Shown: positions 24,044 through 33,758, counted from the first letter of the stretch. The stretch: 42,232 nucleotides of DNA from Methylovulum psychrotolerans (GCF_002923755.1 NZ_PGFZ01000004.1:121298-163529), one strand, 5' to 3'. The notes: generated from the letters alone by a model not told the origin. Program-made: numbers and translations.

Positions 24044-24952
24044 ATGTCAATTAAACGATCTTTTTTCCTACTGTTGCCTGTGTTTGTCACGGGGTGTGCT
24101 TATAACCCGTTCGGGGAGAAAGAGCCCGCGCCTGTTTATCAAGAGCGGCCTGTTATCGTTCAAGCACCCGAACCGGTGCCGGCACCTGCGCCCGCACCTG
24201 TGCAGACCATCGAAATTAATAAGATGCCGGATATGCCCGCCCCGGCAGTCACGCCTTTGGAGCCGGAGCCGTTAACGCCGGAACAGACCCGGCAAATGCT
24301 GACCCCAGAGCAAGAGCAAGCGCTCAATGCTTTGGAGAAACCGACTAGCTTAGACCCCAGCAGCACATCGCTGTTGCCGTCGCCGTCGGCGGTCGCGCAG
24401 CCGCCCCAGCCTGCACCTTTGACTATGGCGATGAATGCAGTACCGGCTCCGCCGCCAGCACCTGCCGAATCCGTTCTGCCTGTGCCGAGTATGGAGCCGG
24501 GCACTATTGTCCCACAACCGTCCGCCGCCGTGCCGCCATCGGTAGCCGCCCCGGATGTCGTCGCCATGGTCACGCCGCCCGCACCGCCACCGCCGCCGCC
24601 TGTATTCGAGCCATTGCAGACGTTTGCGCCGTTATCGGCAGTGACGCAAACCTTGGTGTTGGCGGCGGACAAGAGTGTCGCGCGGGGCAATATTGATTCG
24701 GCCTCGGCGACGATAGAGCGGGCGATGCGGATTGAGCCGAAAAATCCGACCTTATTATATAAATTGGCGTTGTTACGGTTAAAGCAATCCAAACCCGTTT
24801 TGGCGGAAGATTTGGCAAAAAAATCGGCGCTGATGGCGACTAACGACAAGCCGCTGAAAAAACATAGTTGGTTACTGATTGCCCGCGCCAGAGAAATGCA
24901 GAACGATATGGACGGTGCGGAAAAAGCGCGTAAACAGGCCGAGAAGTTTTGA
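24044..24952 (+). CDS. Proline-rich lipoprotein with C-terminal TPR-like helices
   Basis: The 302-residue protein has a lipoprotein signal peptide (RSFFLLLPVFVTGC, Cys18 acylated). Residues about 30-205 are disordered and rich in Pro, Ala and Glu, including runs of Pro, suitable for spanning periplasm or peptidoglycan. The C-terminal 95 residues form tetratricopeptide-like helices: LAADKSVARGNIDSASATIE, MRIEPKNPTLLYKLALLRLK, and ARAREMQNDMDGAEKARKQA. It probably scaffolds an envelope complex from an outer-membrane anchor; the partner is unknown. The gene stands between ssb and prmB, and a palindromic repeat begins 10 nt after its stop. Confidence 0.8.
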   Translation: MSIKRSFFLLLPVFVTGCAYNPFGEKEPAPVYQERPVIVQAPEPVPAPAPAPVQTIEINKMPDMPAPAVTPLEPEPLTPEQTRQMLTPEQEQALNALEKPTSLDPSSTSLLPSPSAVAQPPQPAPLTMAMNAVPAPPPAPAESVLPVPSMEPGTIVPQPSAAVPPSVAAPDVVAMVTPPAPPPPPPVFEPLQTFAPLSAVTQTLVLAADKSVARGNIDSASATIERAMRIEPKNPTLLYKLALLRLKQSKPVLAEDLAKKSALMATNDKPLKKHSWLLIARAREMQNDMDGAEKARKQAEKF

Positions 24953-24961
24953 GGTTTTGCA

Positions 24962-25061
24962 TACACTTCAAATGGTCAAGTTTTCGGTTTTAGGATTAAC
25001 CATTCGGCTGTCTCCAGACCACGGACGGATTAACCGAAAACTTGACCGTTCAGAGTATAGC
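24962..25061. repeat. Short inverted-repeat element, copy A
   Basis: A perfect 16-bp inverted repeat (GGTCAAGTTTTCGGTT at 24974-24989 and its complement at 25032-25047) encloses about 42 nt. The right arm continues into CGTTCAGAGTATAGC (25047-25061), which is identical to the right end of the larger element at 27520-27664. The left end is less well conserved. It fills most of the gap between the TPR lipoprotein gene and prmB. No transposase is encoded, so it is MITE- or REP-like. Confidence 0.7.
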
Positions 25062-25133
25062 TGCGCGTAACTGATTTTCTTAATGGCGGCATTTCCGGCG
25101 CTAAAAATTTACCCCTTTAATTTTCCTGACATC

Positions 25134-26066
25134 ATGCACAGCACCCCTTCTGAAGTCTTAACTACCTTAAAAACCTTACGCGACTATATCCGTTGGGCCG
25201 CCAGCCGCTTTACCGAGCATCAAGTCAGTTTTGGCCACGGCACAGTAGCCGCTCTTGATGAGGCGGCGGCACTTATCTTGCACACGGTTTATCAGCCTTA
25301 TGATCTGGCCGAGGCTTATTTGGACACCGTGTTGGCCTTGGATGAGCGGCAAAAAATCCTTGATATAATAAGCCGCCGCATTAACGAGCGTATTCCTGCC
25401 GCTTACCTGACCCATGAGGCCATCTTTGCCGGCTTGGCTTTTTATGTCGATGAGCGGGTGCTGGTACCCCGGTCGCCGATTGCCGAGCTGATTGCCCAAC
25501 GGTTTGACCCGTGGGTGGACGAAGACCAAGTAATGAATATCCTCGACTTGTGTACGGGCAGCGGCTGTATCGCCATTGCCTGCGCTTATGCGTTCCCAGA
25601 GGCTTATGTCGATGCCGTAGACTTGTCTGCTGACGCGCTCGCCGTTGCCACAGTGAACGTCAGCCAGCACCAATTGGGTGACGCAGTGACCTTGTATGAA
25701 TCGGATTTGTTTGAAGAACTGCCGGAAACCCGCTACGACATTATTGTCAGTAACCCCCCTTATGTCAGTATAGAGGAATGGCAGCAGCTCCCCGCCGAAT
25801 TCCATGCCGAACCGCAATTGGGCTTGACCGCCGGGGCGGAGGGTTTGGATATTGTGTTGCGTATCCTCGCCGATGCCGATAACTATCTGACCGATACGGG
25901 TATTTTGGTCGTTGAAGTCGGCAATAGTGCCGCCGCGTTGCAAGACGCTTTCCCCGAAGTGCCGTTCTATTGGCTAGAATTTGCGCGGGGCGGTGATGGC
26001 GTGTTCTTGCTCACCGCCGAACAAGTCAACCTTTACCATAAACAATTTTTAGCCGCTTTGTCATAA
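25134..26066 (+). CDS. prmB: Ribosomal protein L3 glutamine methyltransferase
   Basis: PrmB methylates a glutamine of ribosomal protein L3 using S-adenosylmethionine. The catalytic NPPYVS is in IIVSNPPYVSIEEW and the SAM site in LDLCTGSGCIAIACAYAFP. The N-terminal helical domain matches the family (TLRDYIRWAASRFTEHQVSF, GHGT). Starting at ATG 25134 (MHSTPSEVL) gives 310 residues, the usual family length. The frame extends to ATG 25083, but that adds residues not typical of the family. Neither start has a clear Shine-Dalgarno. A 353-bp palindromic element begins 2 nt after the stop and separates it from aroC, an otherwise common neighbour. Confidence 0.93.
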   Translation: MHSTPSEVLTTLKTLRDYIRWAASRFTEHQVSFGHGTVAALDEAAALILHTVYQPYDLAEAYLDTVLALDERQKILDIISRRINERIPAAYLTHEAIFAGLAFYVDERVLVPRSPIAELIAQRFDPWVDEDQVMNILDLCTGSGCIAIACAYAFPEAYVDAVDLSADALAVATVNVSQHQLGDAVTLYESDLFEELPETRYDIIVSNPPYVSIEEWQQLPAEFHAEPQLGLTAGAEGLDIVLRILADADNYLTDTGILVVEVGNSAAALQDAFPEVPFYWLEFARGGDGVFLLTAEQVNLYHKQFLAALS

Positions 26067-26067
26067 T

Positions 26068-26420
26068 ATCTGACGTTACGCAGTAACGTGTTTTGCCCCC
26101 GTTTGCCGCGCCGAGCATCGCAGGTTTTGTCGGGATAAGCCCGAATACCCATAGGGCATAAAGGGGCGCGGCAGGGATGCCGCGCGTCGGCAGGTGCACC
26201 CAAGGGCATAAAGGCAGGAGCCCACTCTGCCGACCCCCGGCAAAACCGAGAAGCGCAGGATCAAGCGGTAATCGGGCCGCCTTTTCTTTGGATACTTTCT
26301 TTTGGCGGAGCAAAAGAAAGTATCTCGCCTTCGGGTGCGAGAACCCGATTAAAAAGCCGTCGCGACAGCGACTCATCATTTATTTTTCAAATCGCAGAAA
26401 ATGTCTGCGTAACATCAGAT
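26068..26420. mobile_element. MITE-like element between prmB and aroC
   Basis: The gap is bounded by imperfect 16-bp terminal inverted repeats: ATCTGACGTTACGCAG at 26068-26083 and CTGCGTAACATCAGAT at 26405-26420 (15 of 16 pair). The 353-bp interior has no believable ORF but carries strong hairpins: an 8-bp stem at 26166-26185 (GCGCGGCA-GGGA-TGCCGCGC) and a perfect 13-bp stem at 26291-26324 around an 8-nt loop. It starts 2 nt after the prmB stop and ends 3 nt before the aroC ATG. AAT flanks the outer side at both ends and may be a short target duplication. No transposase is present, so mobility would be in trans. Element identity is inferred from structure. Confidence 0.6.
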
Positions 26421-26423
26421 AAT

Positions 26424-27512
26424 ATGTCCGGAAACACCATAGGAAAACTTTTTACCGTCACCAGTTTTGGCGAGAGCCATGGGCCTGCCATCGGCTGTAT
26501 CGTCGATGGTTGCCCGCCGGGTATGGCCTTGTGCGAAGCCGATCTCCAGCATGATTTGGACCGCCGCAAGCCCGGCACTTCCAGGCATACCACGCAACGC
26601 CGTGAGGCCGACGAGGTAAAAATCCTCTCCGGCGTGTTTGAGGGCAAAACTACGGGTACGCCCATAGGTTTGCTGATTGAAAACACCGACCAACGTTCGA
26701 AAGATTATGGCAAAATTGCCGAGACTTTCCGCCCCGGCCATGCCGATTATACTTACCAGCAAAAATACGGCTTCCGCGATTATCGCGGCGGTGGCCGTTC
26801 GTCGGCGCGGGAAACCGCGATGCGGGTGGCGGCGGGCAGTATTGCGAAAAAGTTTTTGTTTGAACAGGCGGGTATCGAAATCCGTGGTTATTTGTCGCAA
26901 TTGGGGCCGATAAAAATCGCTAAAGTGGATTGGTCGGTCATCGACAGCAATCCGTTTTTCTGCCCGGATGCCGATAAGGTGGCGGAAATGGAAAGCTATA
27001 TGGATGCCTTGCGCAAAGAAGGCGAATCCATCGGGGCGCGGATTGAGGTGGTCGCCAGCAATGTGCCGCCCGGTTTGGGCGAGCCGATTTTTGACCGCTT
27101 GGATGCTGAGCTGGCTTACGCGCTGATGAGCATTAATGCCGTGAAGGGTGTGGAAATTGGCGACGGCTTTGCCTGTATCGATACCAAAGGCACGCGCTTT
27201 CGTGACGAAATTACCCCCGAAGGCTTTTTAAGCAACCATGCGGGCGGCATTTTGGGCGGCATTTCCAGCGGCCAAAACATCACCGCCAGCATCGCCTTAA
27301 AACCCACCTCCAGCTTGCGTTTGCCGGGGCGGACGATTAATACCCACGGCGATGCCACCGAGGTGATTACCGAAGGCCGCCATGACCCTTGTGTCGGCAT
27401 CCGTGCCACACCGATTGCCGAAGCGATGGTGGCGATAGTGCTGATGGACCATTATTTGCGCCATCGGGCGCAGAATCTGGCGGTGGCTTCGGGCTTGCCG
27501 GTGTTGCGTTAG
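26424..27512 (+). CDS. aroC: Chorismate synthase
   Basis: AroC makes chorismate from 5-enolpyruvylshikimate-3-phosphate, the last shikimate-pathway step, and needs reduced FMN. The 362-residue product has the usual length. Signatures are present: [20 protein letters not shown] and [10 protein letters not shown] at the start, [20 protein letters not shown], the central [20 protein letters not shown], and the C-terminal [17 protein letters not shown]. The start is fixed by the family N-terminus, yet it has no Shine-Dalgarno; the last bases before it are the terminal repeat of the 26068-26420 element. Translation initiation may therefore be weak, or rely on an unstructured AT-rich leader. Confidence 0.97.
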   Translation: MSGNTIGKLFTVTSFGESHGPAIGCIVDGCPPGMALCEADLQHDLDRRKPGTSRHTTQRREADEVKILSGVFEGKTTGTPIGLLIENTDQRSKDYGKIAETFRPGHADYTYQQKYGFRDYRGGGRSSARETAMRVAAGSIAKKFLFEQAGIEIRGYLSQLGPIKIAKVDWSVIDSNPFFCPDADKVAEMESYMDALRKEGESIGARIEVVASNVPPGLGEPIFDRLDAELAYALMSINAVKGVEIGDGFACIDTKGTRFRDEITPEGFLSNHAGGILGGISSGQNITASIALKPTSSLRLPGRTINTHGDATEVITEGRHDPCVGIRATPIAEAMVAIVLMDHYLRHRAQNLAVASGLPVLR

Positions 27513-27519
27513 GGCAAAT

Positions 27520-27664
27520 ATATACTGTGAACGGCCAAGTTTTCGGCTTTTACAATGTAGGGTACGCTGTGCGTACCTTTTACACTGATTTTTATGAGGA
27601 TTTTTTAAAGGTACGCACAGCGTACCCTACCAAAAAAACCGAAAACTTGACCGTTCAGAGTATA
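27520..27664. repeat. Nested double palindrome, copy B
   Basis: Outer arms of about 30 bp are imperfect inverted repeats. The left arm starts at about 27520, and its core CCAAGTTTTCGG pairs, with one mismatch, with CCGAAAACTTGA near the right end at 27664. Inside them lies a second, perfect 24-bp inverted repeat (27557-27580 with 27607-27630; core GGTACGCTGTGCGTACC) around a 26-nt loop. The right end shares about 28 bp with copy A. The element begins 7 nt after the aroC stop. Transcribed, it would fold into a long hairpin that could end or protect the aroC mRNA. It looks like one palindromic element inserted inside another. Confidence 0.75.
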
Positions 27665-27741
27665 GCAAGGCATTTTTGTAGTATAGGGCAGGCGCGGGGC
27701 GTTTGTCCGGCAACTTTTTAACCACGATATAGACGGACATT

Positions 27742-29406
27742 ATGGCGCAATATATCTATTCCATGAACCGGGTCGGTAAAATCGTCCCGCCGAAAAAATA
27801 CATTCTGAAAGACATTTCGTTGTCTTTTTTCCCTGGCGCGAAAATCGGTGTGCTGGGCCTGAACGGCTCCGGTAAATCGACGTTGCTGAAAATTATGGCG
27901 GGTATTGATAAGGAAATCGAAGGCGAAGCCGTACCGCTAAAAGGCATTTATATCGGCTATTTGCCGCAAGAGCCGCAGTTAGACCCGAATAAAACCGTGC
28001 GCGGTAACGTCGAAGAGGCGGTGGCACATGTTAAAACCGCTTTGGCTGATTTGGATGCGGTATATGCCGCTTATGCCGAAGAGGATGCCGATTTTGACAA
28101 ATTGGCGGCGGATCAGGCGCGGTTGGAAGATATTATCAACGCGCTGGACGGGCATAATATCGACCGCAAGCTGGAAGTGGCGGCGGACGCATTGCGCTTG
28201 CCGGATTGGGATGCCGAGGTCACGACCTTATCGGGCGGGGAAAAACGCCGCGTCGCCTTATGCCGTTTGCTGTTGTCCAACCCCGATATGCTGTTGCTGG
28301 ACGAGCCGACCAACCATTTGGATGCCGAGTCGGTGGCTTGGCTGGAGCGCTTCCTGCATGATTATACCGGGACGGTAGTGGCCGTCACCCATGACCGTTA
28401 CTTTTTGGATAACGTTGCGGGCTGGATTTTAGAATTGGACCGCGGTTCCGGCATTCCGTGGGAAGGCAATTATTCCAGTTGGCTGGAGCAAAAAAGTGCC
28501 CGGTTGCTGTTGGAGGAGCGTCAGGAGTCTTCCCGGCAAAAGACCATGAAGGCGGAGTTGGAGTGGGTGCGCACCAACCCGAAAGGCCGTCATGCCAAAA
28601 GTAAAGCACGATTGGCTCGGTTTGAAGAGCTGTCGGCGGTGGATGTGCAAAAACGTAATGAGACCCAAGAAATTTATATCCCGCCGGGGCCGCGTCTGGG
28701 CGATGTGGTTATCGAGGCTAACAACATCAGCAAGGGTTTCGGCGATAGGCTGCTGATTAATGAACTGAGCTTTAAATTGCCGCCTGGCGGTATTGTCGGC
28801 ATTATCGGGCCGAACGGGGCGGGTAAATCGACGCTGTTCCGTATGATGGCAGGGCTAGAACAACCGGATTCGGGTACGCTGACCATGGGGCAAACCGTGC
28901 AGTTGGCCTATGTCGACCAGTTGCGCGATGATATGGACAATACCAAGACGGTATGGGAAGAAGTTTCCGACGGGTTGGACGTGATTACGGTCGGCAAGTA
29001 CGAAACGCCGTCACGCGCCTATCTGGGGCGTTTTAACTTTAAAGGCGGCGACCAGCAAAAACGCATCGGCGATTTGTCGGGCGGTGAGCGTAACCGGGTG
29101 CATTTGGCGAAATTACTGAAAACCGGCGGCAACGTGCTGTTGTTGGACGAACCGACCAACGACTTGGACGTGGAAACCTTGCGGGCGTTGGAAGAGGCGT
29201 TGTTGTCTTTTCCTGGTTGCGCCGTGGTTATTTCGCATGACCGTTGGTTTTTAGACCGTATCGCCACGCATATCTTGGCTTTTGAAGGCGATAGCCAAGT
29301 GGTGTGGTTTGAGGGTAACTATGAAGATTACGAGGCTGACAGGCATCGCCGTTTGGGTAGTGATGCGGATAACCCCAAGCGCCTGAAGTATAAAAAATTG
29401 GCGTAA
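27742..29406 (+). CDS. ettA: Energy-dependent translational throttle protein EttA (ABC-F)
   Basis: EttA is a ribosome-associated ABC-F ATPase that gates the first elongation steps according to the ATP/ADP ratio. The 554-residue protein carries two nucleotide-binding domains without membrane segments: Walker [10 protein letters not shown] and GPNGAGKST, signatures [12 protein letters not shown] and [12 protein letters not shown], Walker [14 protein letters not shown] and [13 protein letters not shown]. The start [19 protein letters not shown] and the end [12 protein letters not shown] are typical of EttA rather than Uup or YheS. It is a single gene with its own strong terminator. Confidence 0.96.
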   Translation: MAQYIYSMNRVGKIVPPKKYILKDISLSFFPGAKIGVLGLNGSGKSTLLKIMAGIDKEIEGEAVPLKGIYIGYLPQEPQLDPNKTVRGNVEEAVAHVKTALADLDAVYAAYAEEDADFDKLAADQARLEDIINALDGHNIDRKLEVAADALRLPDWDAEVTTLSGGEKRRVALCRLLLSNPDMLLLDEPTNHLDAESVAWLERFLHDYTGTVVAVTHDRYFLDNVAGWILELDRGSGIPWEGNYSSWLEQKSARLLLEERQESSRQKTMKAELEWVRTNPKGRHAKSKARLARFEELSAVDVQKRNETQEIYIPPGPRLGDVVIEANNISKGFGDRLLINELSFKLPPGGIVGIIGPNGAGKSTLFRMMAGLEQPDSGTLTMGQTVQLAYVDQLRDDMDNTKTVWEEVSDGLDVITVGKYETPSRAYLGRFNFKGGDQQKRIGDLSGGERNRVHLAKLLKTGGNVLLLDEPTNDLDVETLRALEEALLSFPGCAVVISHDRWFLDRIATHILAFEGDSQVVWFEGNYEDYEADRHRRLGSDADNPKRLKYKKLA

Positions 29407-29413
29407 GGAAGGC

Positions 29414-29449
29414 AAAAAAAAACCGCTTTTATAAGCGGTTTTTTTTGCA
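29414..29449. terminator. Bidirectional rho-independent terminator
   Basis: A perfect 8-bp stem (AACCGCTT-TTAT-AAGCGGTT, 29421-29440) is flanked by a run of A before and a run of T after. It therefore works in both directions, ending ettA on the plus strand and the PEP-CTERM gene, which converges on it, on the minus strand. Confidence 0.92.
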
Positions 29450-29529
29450 TCCAATAGATGCTTGGCGGTAATCCTGAACGGCTCTGGCCAATAATGGCCG
29501 ATGGGATAGGGGGATACCGCCGCTATGCC

Positions 29530-30243
29530 TTAAGAATAGCGTCTTTTACGCAAAGCCGCCATGCCAAAAAAGCCGATACCCATAATGATCAGGCTGGCTG
29601 GCTCAGGCACTGGGCTGCCTTCGGTATAAGTATAGGTGATCAAGCCGGAGCAAGAGCCAGTAGTGGTTTGGTTGGCGAGGATGTTACCGCCGCCGCCAGT
29701 GAACGAGCTGGTGGTTGCGGTGTTACAGCCGATGCCCAATGTGCCGGTACCGATGAAGTCGCTTAACGTTACGCCAGTCAGCAGAGTGTCATTAGTGCTG
29801 TAATCGTAAGTTTCTGTTCGTGTGCCTAAGTTAAGGTTGCCCCCTGCCGCTAAAGTGACATTTGTGCCTACTGTTTTTAGATAAGCGGTGTTGTTACCGG
29901 TAGTGGCAAGAACGGTGGTGAACGCATCGTAAATGTTGCCTGAACCTGCAAAAATGTCAAAAGACCAATCTAAGGTTGATGTATATTTGAACGTTTGCGA
30001 TCCGGAGGCATTGTTATGCAAGGATGTGGTGCTGACTGAAAGGCCGGTCAGGTCAATGGTGACGCCGGTCAGTGTGCCTAAACTGGAGTTGAATTGGTTA
30101 AAAATCCCAGTTGAGTTGCCATTGTTTAGTTCGGTGGTTGTGGGGCCCAAACTAAATGAGGTGGTCACTGTCGCGGCGCTGGCCAGCGAAGAAAGCGCCA
30201 ATCCGCCTACAACCAAAGCTGAAGCAAGAATATTTTTTTTCAT
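29530..30243 (-). CDS. PEP-CTERM sorting-domain surface protein
   Basis: The 237-residue product has a signal peptide (ILASALVVGGLALSSLASA) and a Thr/Ser/Asn/Gly-rich beta domain. It ends in a PEP-CTERM signal: VPEPASL, a hydrophobic helix IIMGIGFFGMAA, then LRKRRYS. Exosortase is expected to cut at the PEP motif during export to the cell surface or EPS. The body (TTTELNNGNSTGIFNQFNSS, then LGTLTGVTIDL) resembles the choice-of-anchor E domain. Two cysteines (CNTATTS, CSGLITY) could pair. A candidate sigma-54 promoter lies about 140 nt upstream. It is a likely substrate of the XrtA encoded at 40.3-41.9 kb. Confidence 0.9.
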   Translation of the reverse strand: MKKNILASALVVGGLALSSLASAATVTTSFSLGPTTTELNNGNSTGIFNQFNSSLGTLTGVTIDLTGLSVSTTSLHNNASGSQTFKYTSTLDWSFDIFAGSGNIYDAFTTVLATTGNNTAYLKTVGTNVTLAAGGNLNLGTRTETYDYSTNDTLLTGVTLSDFIGTGTLGIGCNTATTSSFTGGGGNILANQTTTGSCSGLITYTYTEGSPVPEPASLIIMGIGFFGMAALRKRRYS

Positions 30244-31034
30244 GTTGTTGACTCGTTTAATAAAATTAAAAACTTATGCTGGGTTTGTTCCCGCACATTA
30301 CTTAAATATCTTTAGCCAATCAGAGACCGCCTTGATGAAGCCAATGTAGAACTTTAAATATTACCCAATAGCAATATGGTTTTAGCAATATCCATACCAA
30401 TAATATTCTGCCGATAACAGGCTGATTTTCAACGCGCTTACTTTAATGGCAGTATTGATTGTAAAATAAATTGACAGCAATTCCTGCTGCTAGTTTTGAA
30501 AGTAAAGTAGTGGCTTGCTATTGTCACCGAATGGTGTTTTAGCCTAAGTGGTTTCGTCCGTCCGGTGCCTTTTAAGTAGGTTTTACCATGATAGGTGGGT
30601 TATGAATTGCCTGATAGGCGGATTTTTGTATACACCTGTCCTTAAATGCCATGAAGAATTAAGGACGTTAAGCGGGTTGGATCTATTGGCGAAAGCGAAG
30701 GGGTTAGTGTGCCAAACCGTTTCATGCTTTGGTAAGCGGGTTAGCATTTAAGGGTAGGAAGTGGTATGGGGCAATTTGTCGGGGGGTACTGGTAGTGGAT
30801 TCTGAAGTATGGTGCTGTGTCATGTAAATAAACCTGACAGTCTCTGGCAAGCAGGGCAAGGTATGCTTAAGCAGGCGACCCCGCTGTCAAGTGTGCCGAC
30901 AATCAGTAATGGATGGTAGGGCGGTGGGCAGGGCAGGGTGGGGTGGTTTTGACGTAGATGAAGATAATCCCCCCACACGGACGGGCGAATCAGTTATAAT
31001 CCGTTATTTCCGCATTAAAACAGTCAAACAAGGC
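30244..31034. other. Long non-coding gap upstream of prfC
   Basis: Besides the candidate sigma-54 site, this 791-nt stretch shows nothing I can support. It is AT-rich up to about 30540 and more GC-rich after. A 49-codon ORF from ATG 30602 has no recognisable features. The open frame that runs into prfC from 30891 is an upstream extension of that gene's frame, not a real N-terminus. Confidence 0.4.
30384..30399 (-). promoter_or_regulatory. Candidate sigma-54 promoter of the PEP-CTERM gene
   Basis: Read on the minus strand, TGGTATGGATATTGCT has the invariant GG-N10-GC spacing of a -24/-12 promoter and a good TTGC at -12; the -24 box is weaker (TGGTAT for TGGCAC). Transcription would begin near 30373, leaving a leader of about 130 nt. 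PEP-CTERM genes in other bacteria are known to be under sigma-54 control with the PrsK/PrsR two-component system. Confidence 0.45.
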
Positions 31035-32615
31035 ATGTCAGAAATACGTTCAGAACTTCAACGGCGGCGCACTTTCGCCATTATTTCCCACCCTGACGCA
31101 GGCAAGACCACGATTACCGAAAAGCTCTTGCTGTTCGGTGGCGCGATCCAGTTGGCGGGTTCGGTCAAAGGCCGCAAAGCGGCGCGTCATGCCACGTCTG
31201 ACTGGATGGAAATGGAAAAGGAGCGGGGCATTTCGGTCACCACGTCGGTGATGCAGTTTGAGCATAACAATGCCATTATCAATTTGCTGGACACACCCGG
31301 CCATGAAGACTTTTCGGAAGACACTTACCGCACCCTGACGGCGGTCGACTCGGCACTGATGGTCATCGACGTGGCGAAAGGGGTTGAGGAGCGGACGATC
31401 AATCTGATGGAAGTGTGCCGTTTGCGTACCACGCCTATCCTGACCTTCATCAATAAGCTTGACCGTGAAGGCCGCGAGCCGATAGAGCTGATGGACGAAG
31501 TGGAGAACGTGCTGAAGATCCAATGCGCCCCGATTACCTGGCCGATTGGTATGGGCAAACGCTTTAAAGGCGTTTATCATTTATATAAGGACGAAATCCA
31601 TTTGTTCAGTGCCCAGCATGGCGGGCGGATTGCCGAGGCTGAGGTTATCAAAGGCTTGCATAACAGCAAACTCGACGCGTTGCTGGGCGATCAGGCGGCG
31701 GAGTTGCGCGATGAAATTGAGTTGGTCAAAGGGGCCAGCCATGAGTTTGCGTTGGAGGCTTATTTGGCGGGCAAGCTGAGTCCGGTATTTTTTGGTTCGG
31801 CGATCAATAATTTCGGGATTTTGGAATTGTTGGACGCGTTTGCTGAATACGCGCCGTCGCCCCGGCCCCGCGAAGCTGAGCAACGCAGCGTCGCGCCCGA
31901 TGAGGATAAGTTTAGCGGCTTTGTTTTTAAGGTGCAGGCCAATATGGATCCTGCGCACCGTGACCGGGTGGCGTTTTTGCGGGTGTGTTCGGGCAAATTC
32001 GACAAGGGCATGAAAATCCATCATGTCCGTTTGGGCAAATCGGTGCAGGTATCCAATGCCATCACCTTCCAAGCCGACACGCGCAAAAGTGTCGAAGAAG
32101 CCTATCCTGGCGATATTATCGGCCTGCATAACCATGGCACTATCCAAGTCGGCGACACCTTTACCCAAGGCGAGGTTTTGAAATATGGCGGCATCCCGTA
32201 TTTTGCCCCGGAATTGTTCCGCCGCGTGGTGCTGAAAGACCCGTTACGCGCCAAAGCCTTACAAAAGGGTTTGGTGCAGTTGACCGAAGAAGGGGCGACG
32301 CAGTTATTCCGGCCTTTAAAAAATAATGACCTGATCTTAGGCGCGGTGGGGGTGTTGCAGTTTGATGTGACGGCGTTCCGCCTGAAAGCGGAATATAATG
32401 TCGAATGCGTTTACGATGCTGTGCCGATTTCCACGGTGCGTTGGGTCAGTTCGGATAATGCCGCCAAGCTTGAAGAGTTTAAGAAAAAGGCCTTTGATAA
32501 TCTGGCCGAAGACGGCGGCGGCTATTTGGTCTATGTGGCGAACAGCCGCGTCAACCTGCAACTGACCGAAGAGCGTTGGCCGGATATTAGGTTTAGCTCG
32601 ACCCGTGAATTATAA
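31035..32615 (+). CDS. prfC: Peptide chain release factor 3
   Basis: RF3 is the GTPase that recycles RF1/RF2 from the ribosome after peptide release. ATG 31035 gives 526 residues, close to the usual 529, and the start [20 protein letters not shown] is typical. GTPase motifs are G1 [10 protein letters not shown]2 in [15 protein letters not shown]3 [15 protein letters not shown] and G4 [10 protein letters not shown]. Domains II and III follow, including [20 protein letters not shown] and the final [12 protein letters not shown]. The open frame extends 48 codons upstream, but that part does not resemble the family. AAGG lies 2 nt before the start, too close for a strong site. It is a single gene. 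Confidence 0.96.
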   Translation: MSEIRSELQRRRTFAIISHPDAGKTTITEKLLLFGGAIQLAGSVKGRKAARHATSDWMEMEKERGISVTTSVMQFEHNNAIINLLDTPGHEDFSEDTYRTLTAVDSALMVIDVAKGVEERTINLMEVCRLRTTPILTFINKLDREGREPIELMDEVENVLKIQCAPITWPIGMGKRFKGVYHLYKDEIHLFSAQHGGRIAEAEVIKGLHNSKLDALLGDQAAELRDEIELVKGASHEFALEAYLAGKLSPVFFGSAINNFGILELLDAFAEYAPSPRPREAEQRSVAPDEDKFSGFVFKVQANMDPAHRDRVAFLRVCSGKFDKGMKIHHVRLGKSVQVSNAITFQADTRKSVEEAYPGDIIGLHNHGTIQVGDTFTQGEVLKYGGIPYFAPELFRRVVLKDPLRAKALQKGLVQLTEEGATQLFRPLKNNDLILGAVGVLQFDVTAFRLKAEYNVECVYDAVPISTVRWVSSDNAAKLEEFKKKAFDNLAEDGGGYLVYVANSRVNLQLTEERWPDIRFSSTREL

Positions 32616-32771
32616 GGGTAGGGGGCTTGAAAAATATGAAAATGCCCAAAACTAGGCGGTTATGCCGAGATTATACATGCACATTCCTAAGTAATCTGAA
32701 AACCCGATTTTGGGTTAAGGGATTTAAACGCTATCCGCCGCCCTTATTTTCTTAACAATGACTGAACCCTT

Positions 32772-33758
32772 ATGTCTGAACAAAACAGTGATGCACAAGC
32801 CGCAGTAGGCGGGTTAAAAGAGTTTATTAACCAGCAGGTGATCGGTCAGGAGGTGCTGGTTGAAAGGATGCTGGTGGCTTTGCTGGCGGATGGCCATATT
32901 CTGGTCGAAGGTGCGCCGGGGCTTGCCAAGACCCGCGCGGTTAATGTCCTGAGCAAAGGTATCCAAGGCGATTTCCATCGGGTGCAGTTTACCCCGGATT
33001 TGTTGCCCGCCGATTTGACCGGTACAGAAATCTACCGCCCGCAACAAGGCACGTTTGAATTCCAAAAAGGCCCGTTATTCCATAACCTGATTTTGGCCGA
33101 TGAAATCAACCGTGCCCCCGCTAAAGTACAGGCGGCTTTGTTGGAGGCGATGGCGGAGCGGCAAATTACCGTCGGCAAAGCCACTTATCCCTTGCCGATG
33201 TTGTTTATGGTGATGGCGACCCAAAACCCGATTGAGCAGGAAGGCACTTATCCGTTACCAGAAGCGCAATTAGACCGCTTTTTGCTGCATGTGAAGGTGG
33301 ATTATCCCAGTGCCGAGCATGAAAAGGCGATCTTGCATTTGGTGCGGGCAGAGGCGCGGCAAGCCGTCGCCACCCGTAAGGCGGCAGTGTTTGCCCCCCT
33401 CAGCCAAGAACTGTTGTTTACCGCCCGCAACGAAGTGCTGGACTTGTACATGGCGGACAATTTGGAAGCCTATCTGTTGCAAATTATTTTGGCGACGCGC
33501 AATCCGCAGGCATACGGTGATGATTTGGCCGGCTGGCTGCAATACGGGGCTAGCCCGCGTGCCAGCATTGCCCTAGACCGTTGTGCCAGGGCCAAGGCCT
33601 GGTTGGCGCAACGTGATTACGTCGCCCCGGAAGATATTCAGGGTATGGCTTTTGATGTGTTGCGCCACCGCTTGATTTTATCTTATGAAGCCGAGGCTGA
33701 AGGCGTGACCACCGATGGCCTGATTGCCGAACTGATTGCCAGAATCCCTGTCCCTTGA
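32772..33758 (+). CDS. MoxR-family AAA+ ATPase
   Basis: The 328-residue ATPase is the chaperone-like partner of VWA proteins. Walker A is GAPGLAKT (47-54), Walker B is LILADEINRAP, sensor 1 is in MVMATQNPIEQEGTYPLPEA, and QLDRFLLHVKVDYP follows; all are MoxR hallmarks. It is the first gene of a tight operon (overlaps of 1 nt, then a gap of 30 nt, then 4 nt and 1 nt). MoxR proteins remodel or insert cofactors into clients, for example methanol dehydrogenase in methylotrophs, but the MoxR-DUF58-Bat type is mostly tied to envelope stress tolerance. The client here is unknown. Confidence 0.94.
   Translation: MSEQNSDAQAAVGGLKEFINQQVIGQEVLVERMLVALLADGHILVEGAPGLAKTRAVNVLSKGIQGDFHRVQFTPDLLPADLTGTEIYRPQQGTFEFQKGPLFHNLILADEINRAPAKVQAALLEAMAERQITVGKATYPLPMLFMVMATQNPIEQEGTYPLPEAQLDRFLLHVKVDYPSAEHEKAILHLVRAEARQAVATRKAAVFAPLSQELLFTARNEVLDLYMADNLEAYLLQIILATRNPQAYGDDLAGWLQYGASPRASIALDRCARAKAWLAQRDYVAPEDIQGMAFDVLRHRLILSYEAEAEGVTTDGLIAELIARIPVP

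Noticed and set aside
30602-30751. 49-codon plus-strand ORF upstream of prfC
   Set aside because: Composition is not protein-like, no family or signal is seen, and there is no supporting context.
30891-31034. 48-codon N-terminal extension of prfC
   Set aside because: RF3 proteins start at MSEIRSEL; the extension has no family resemblance and spans promoter-like DNA.
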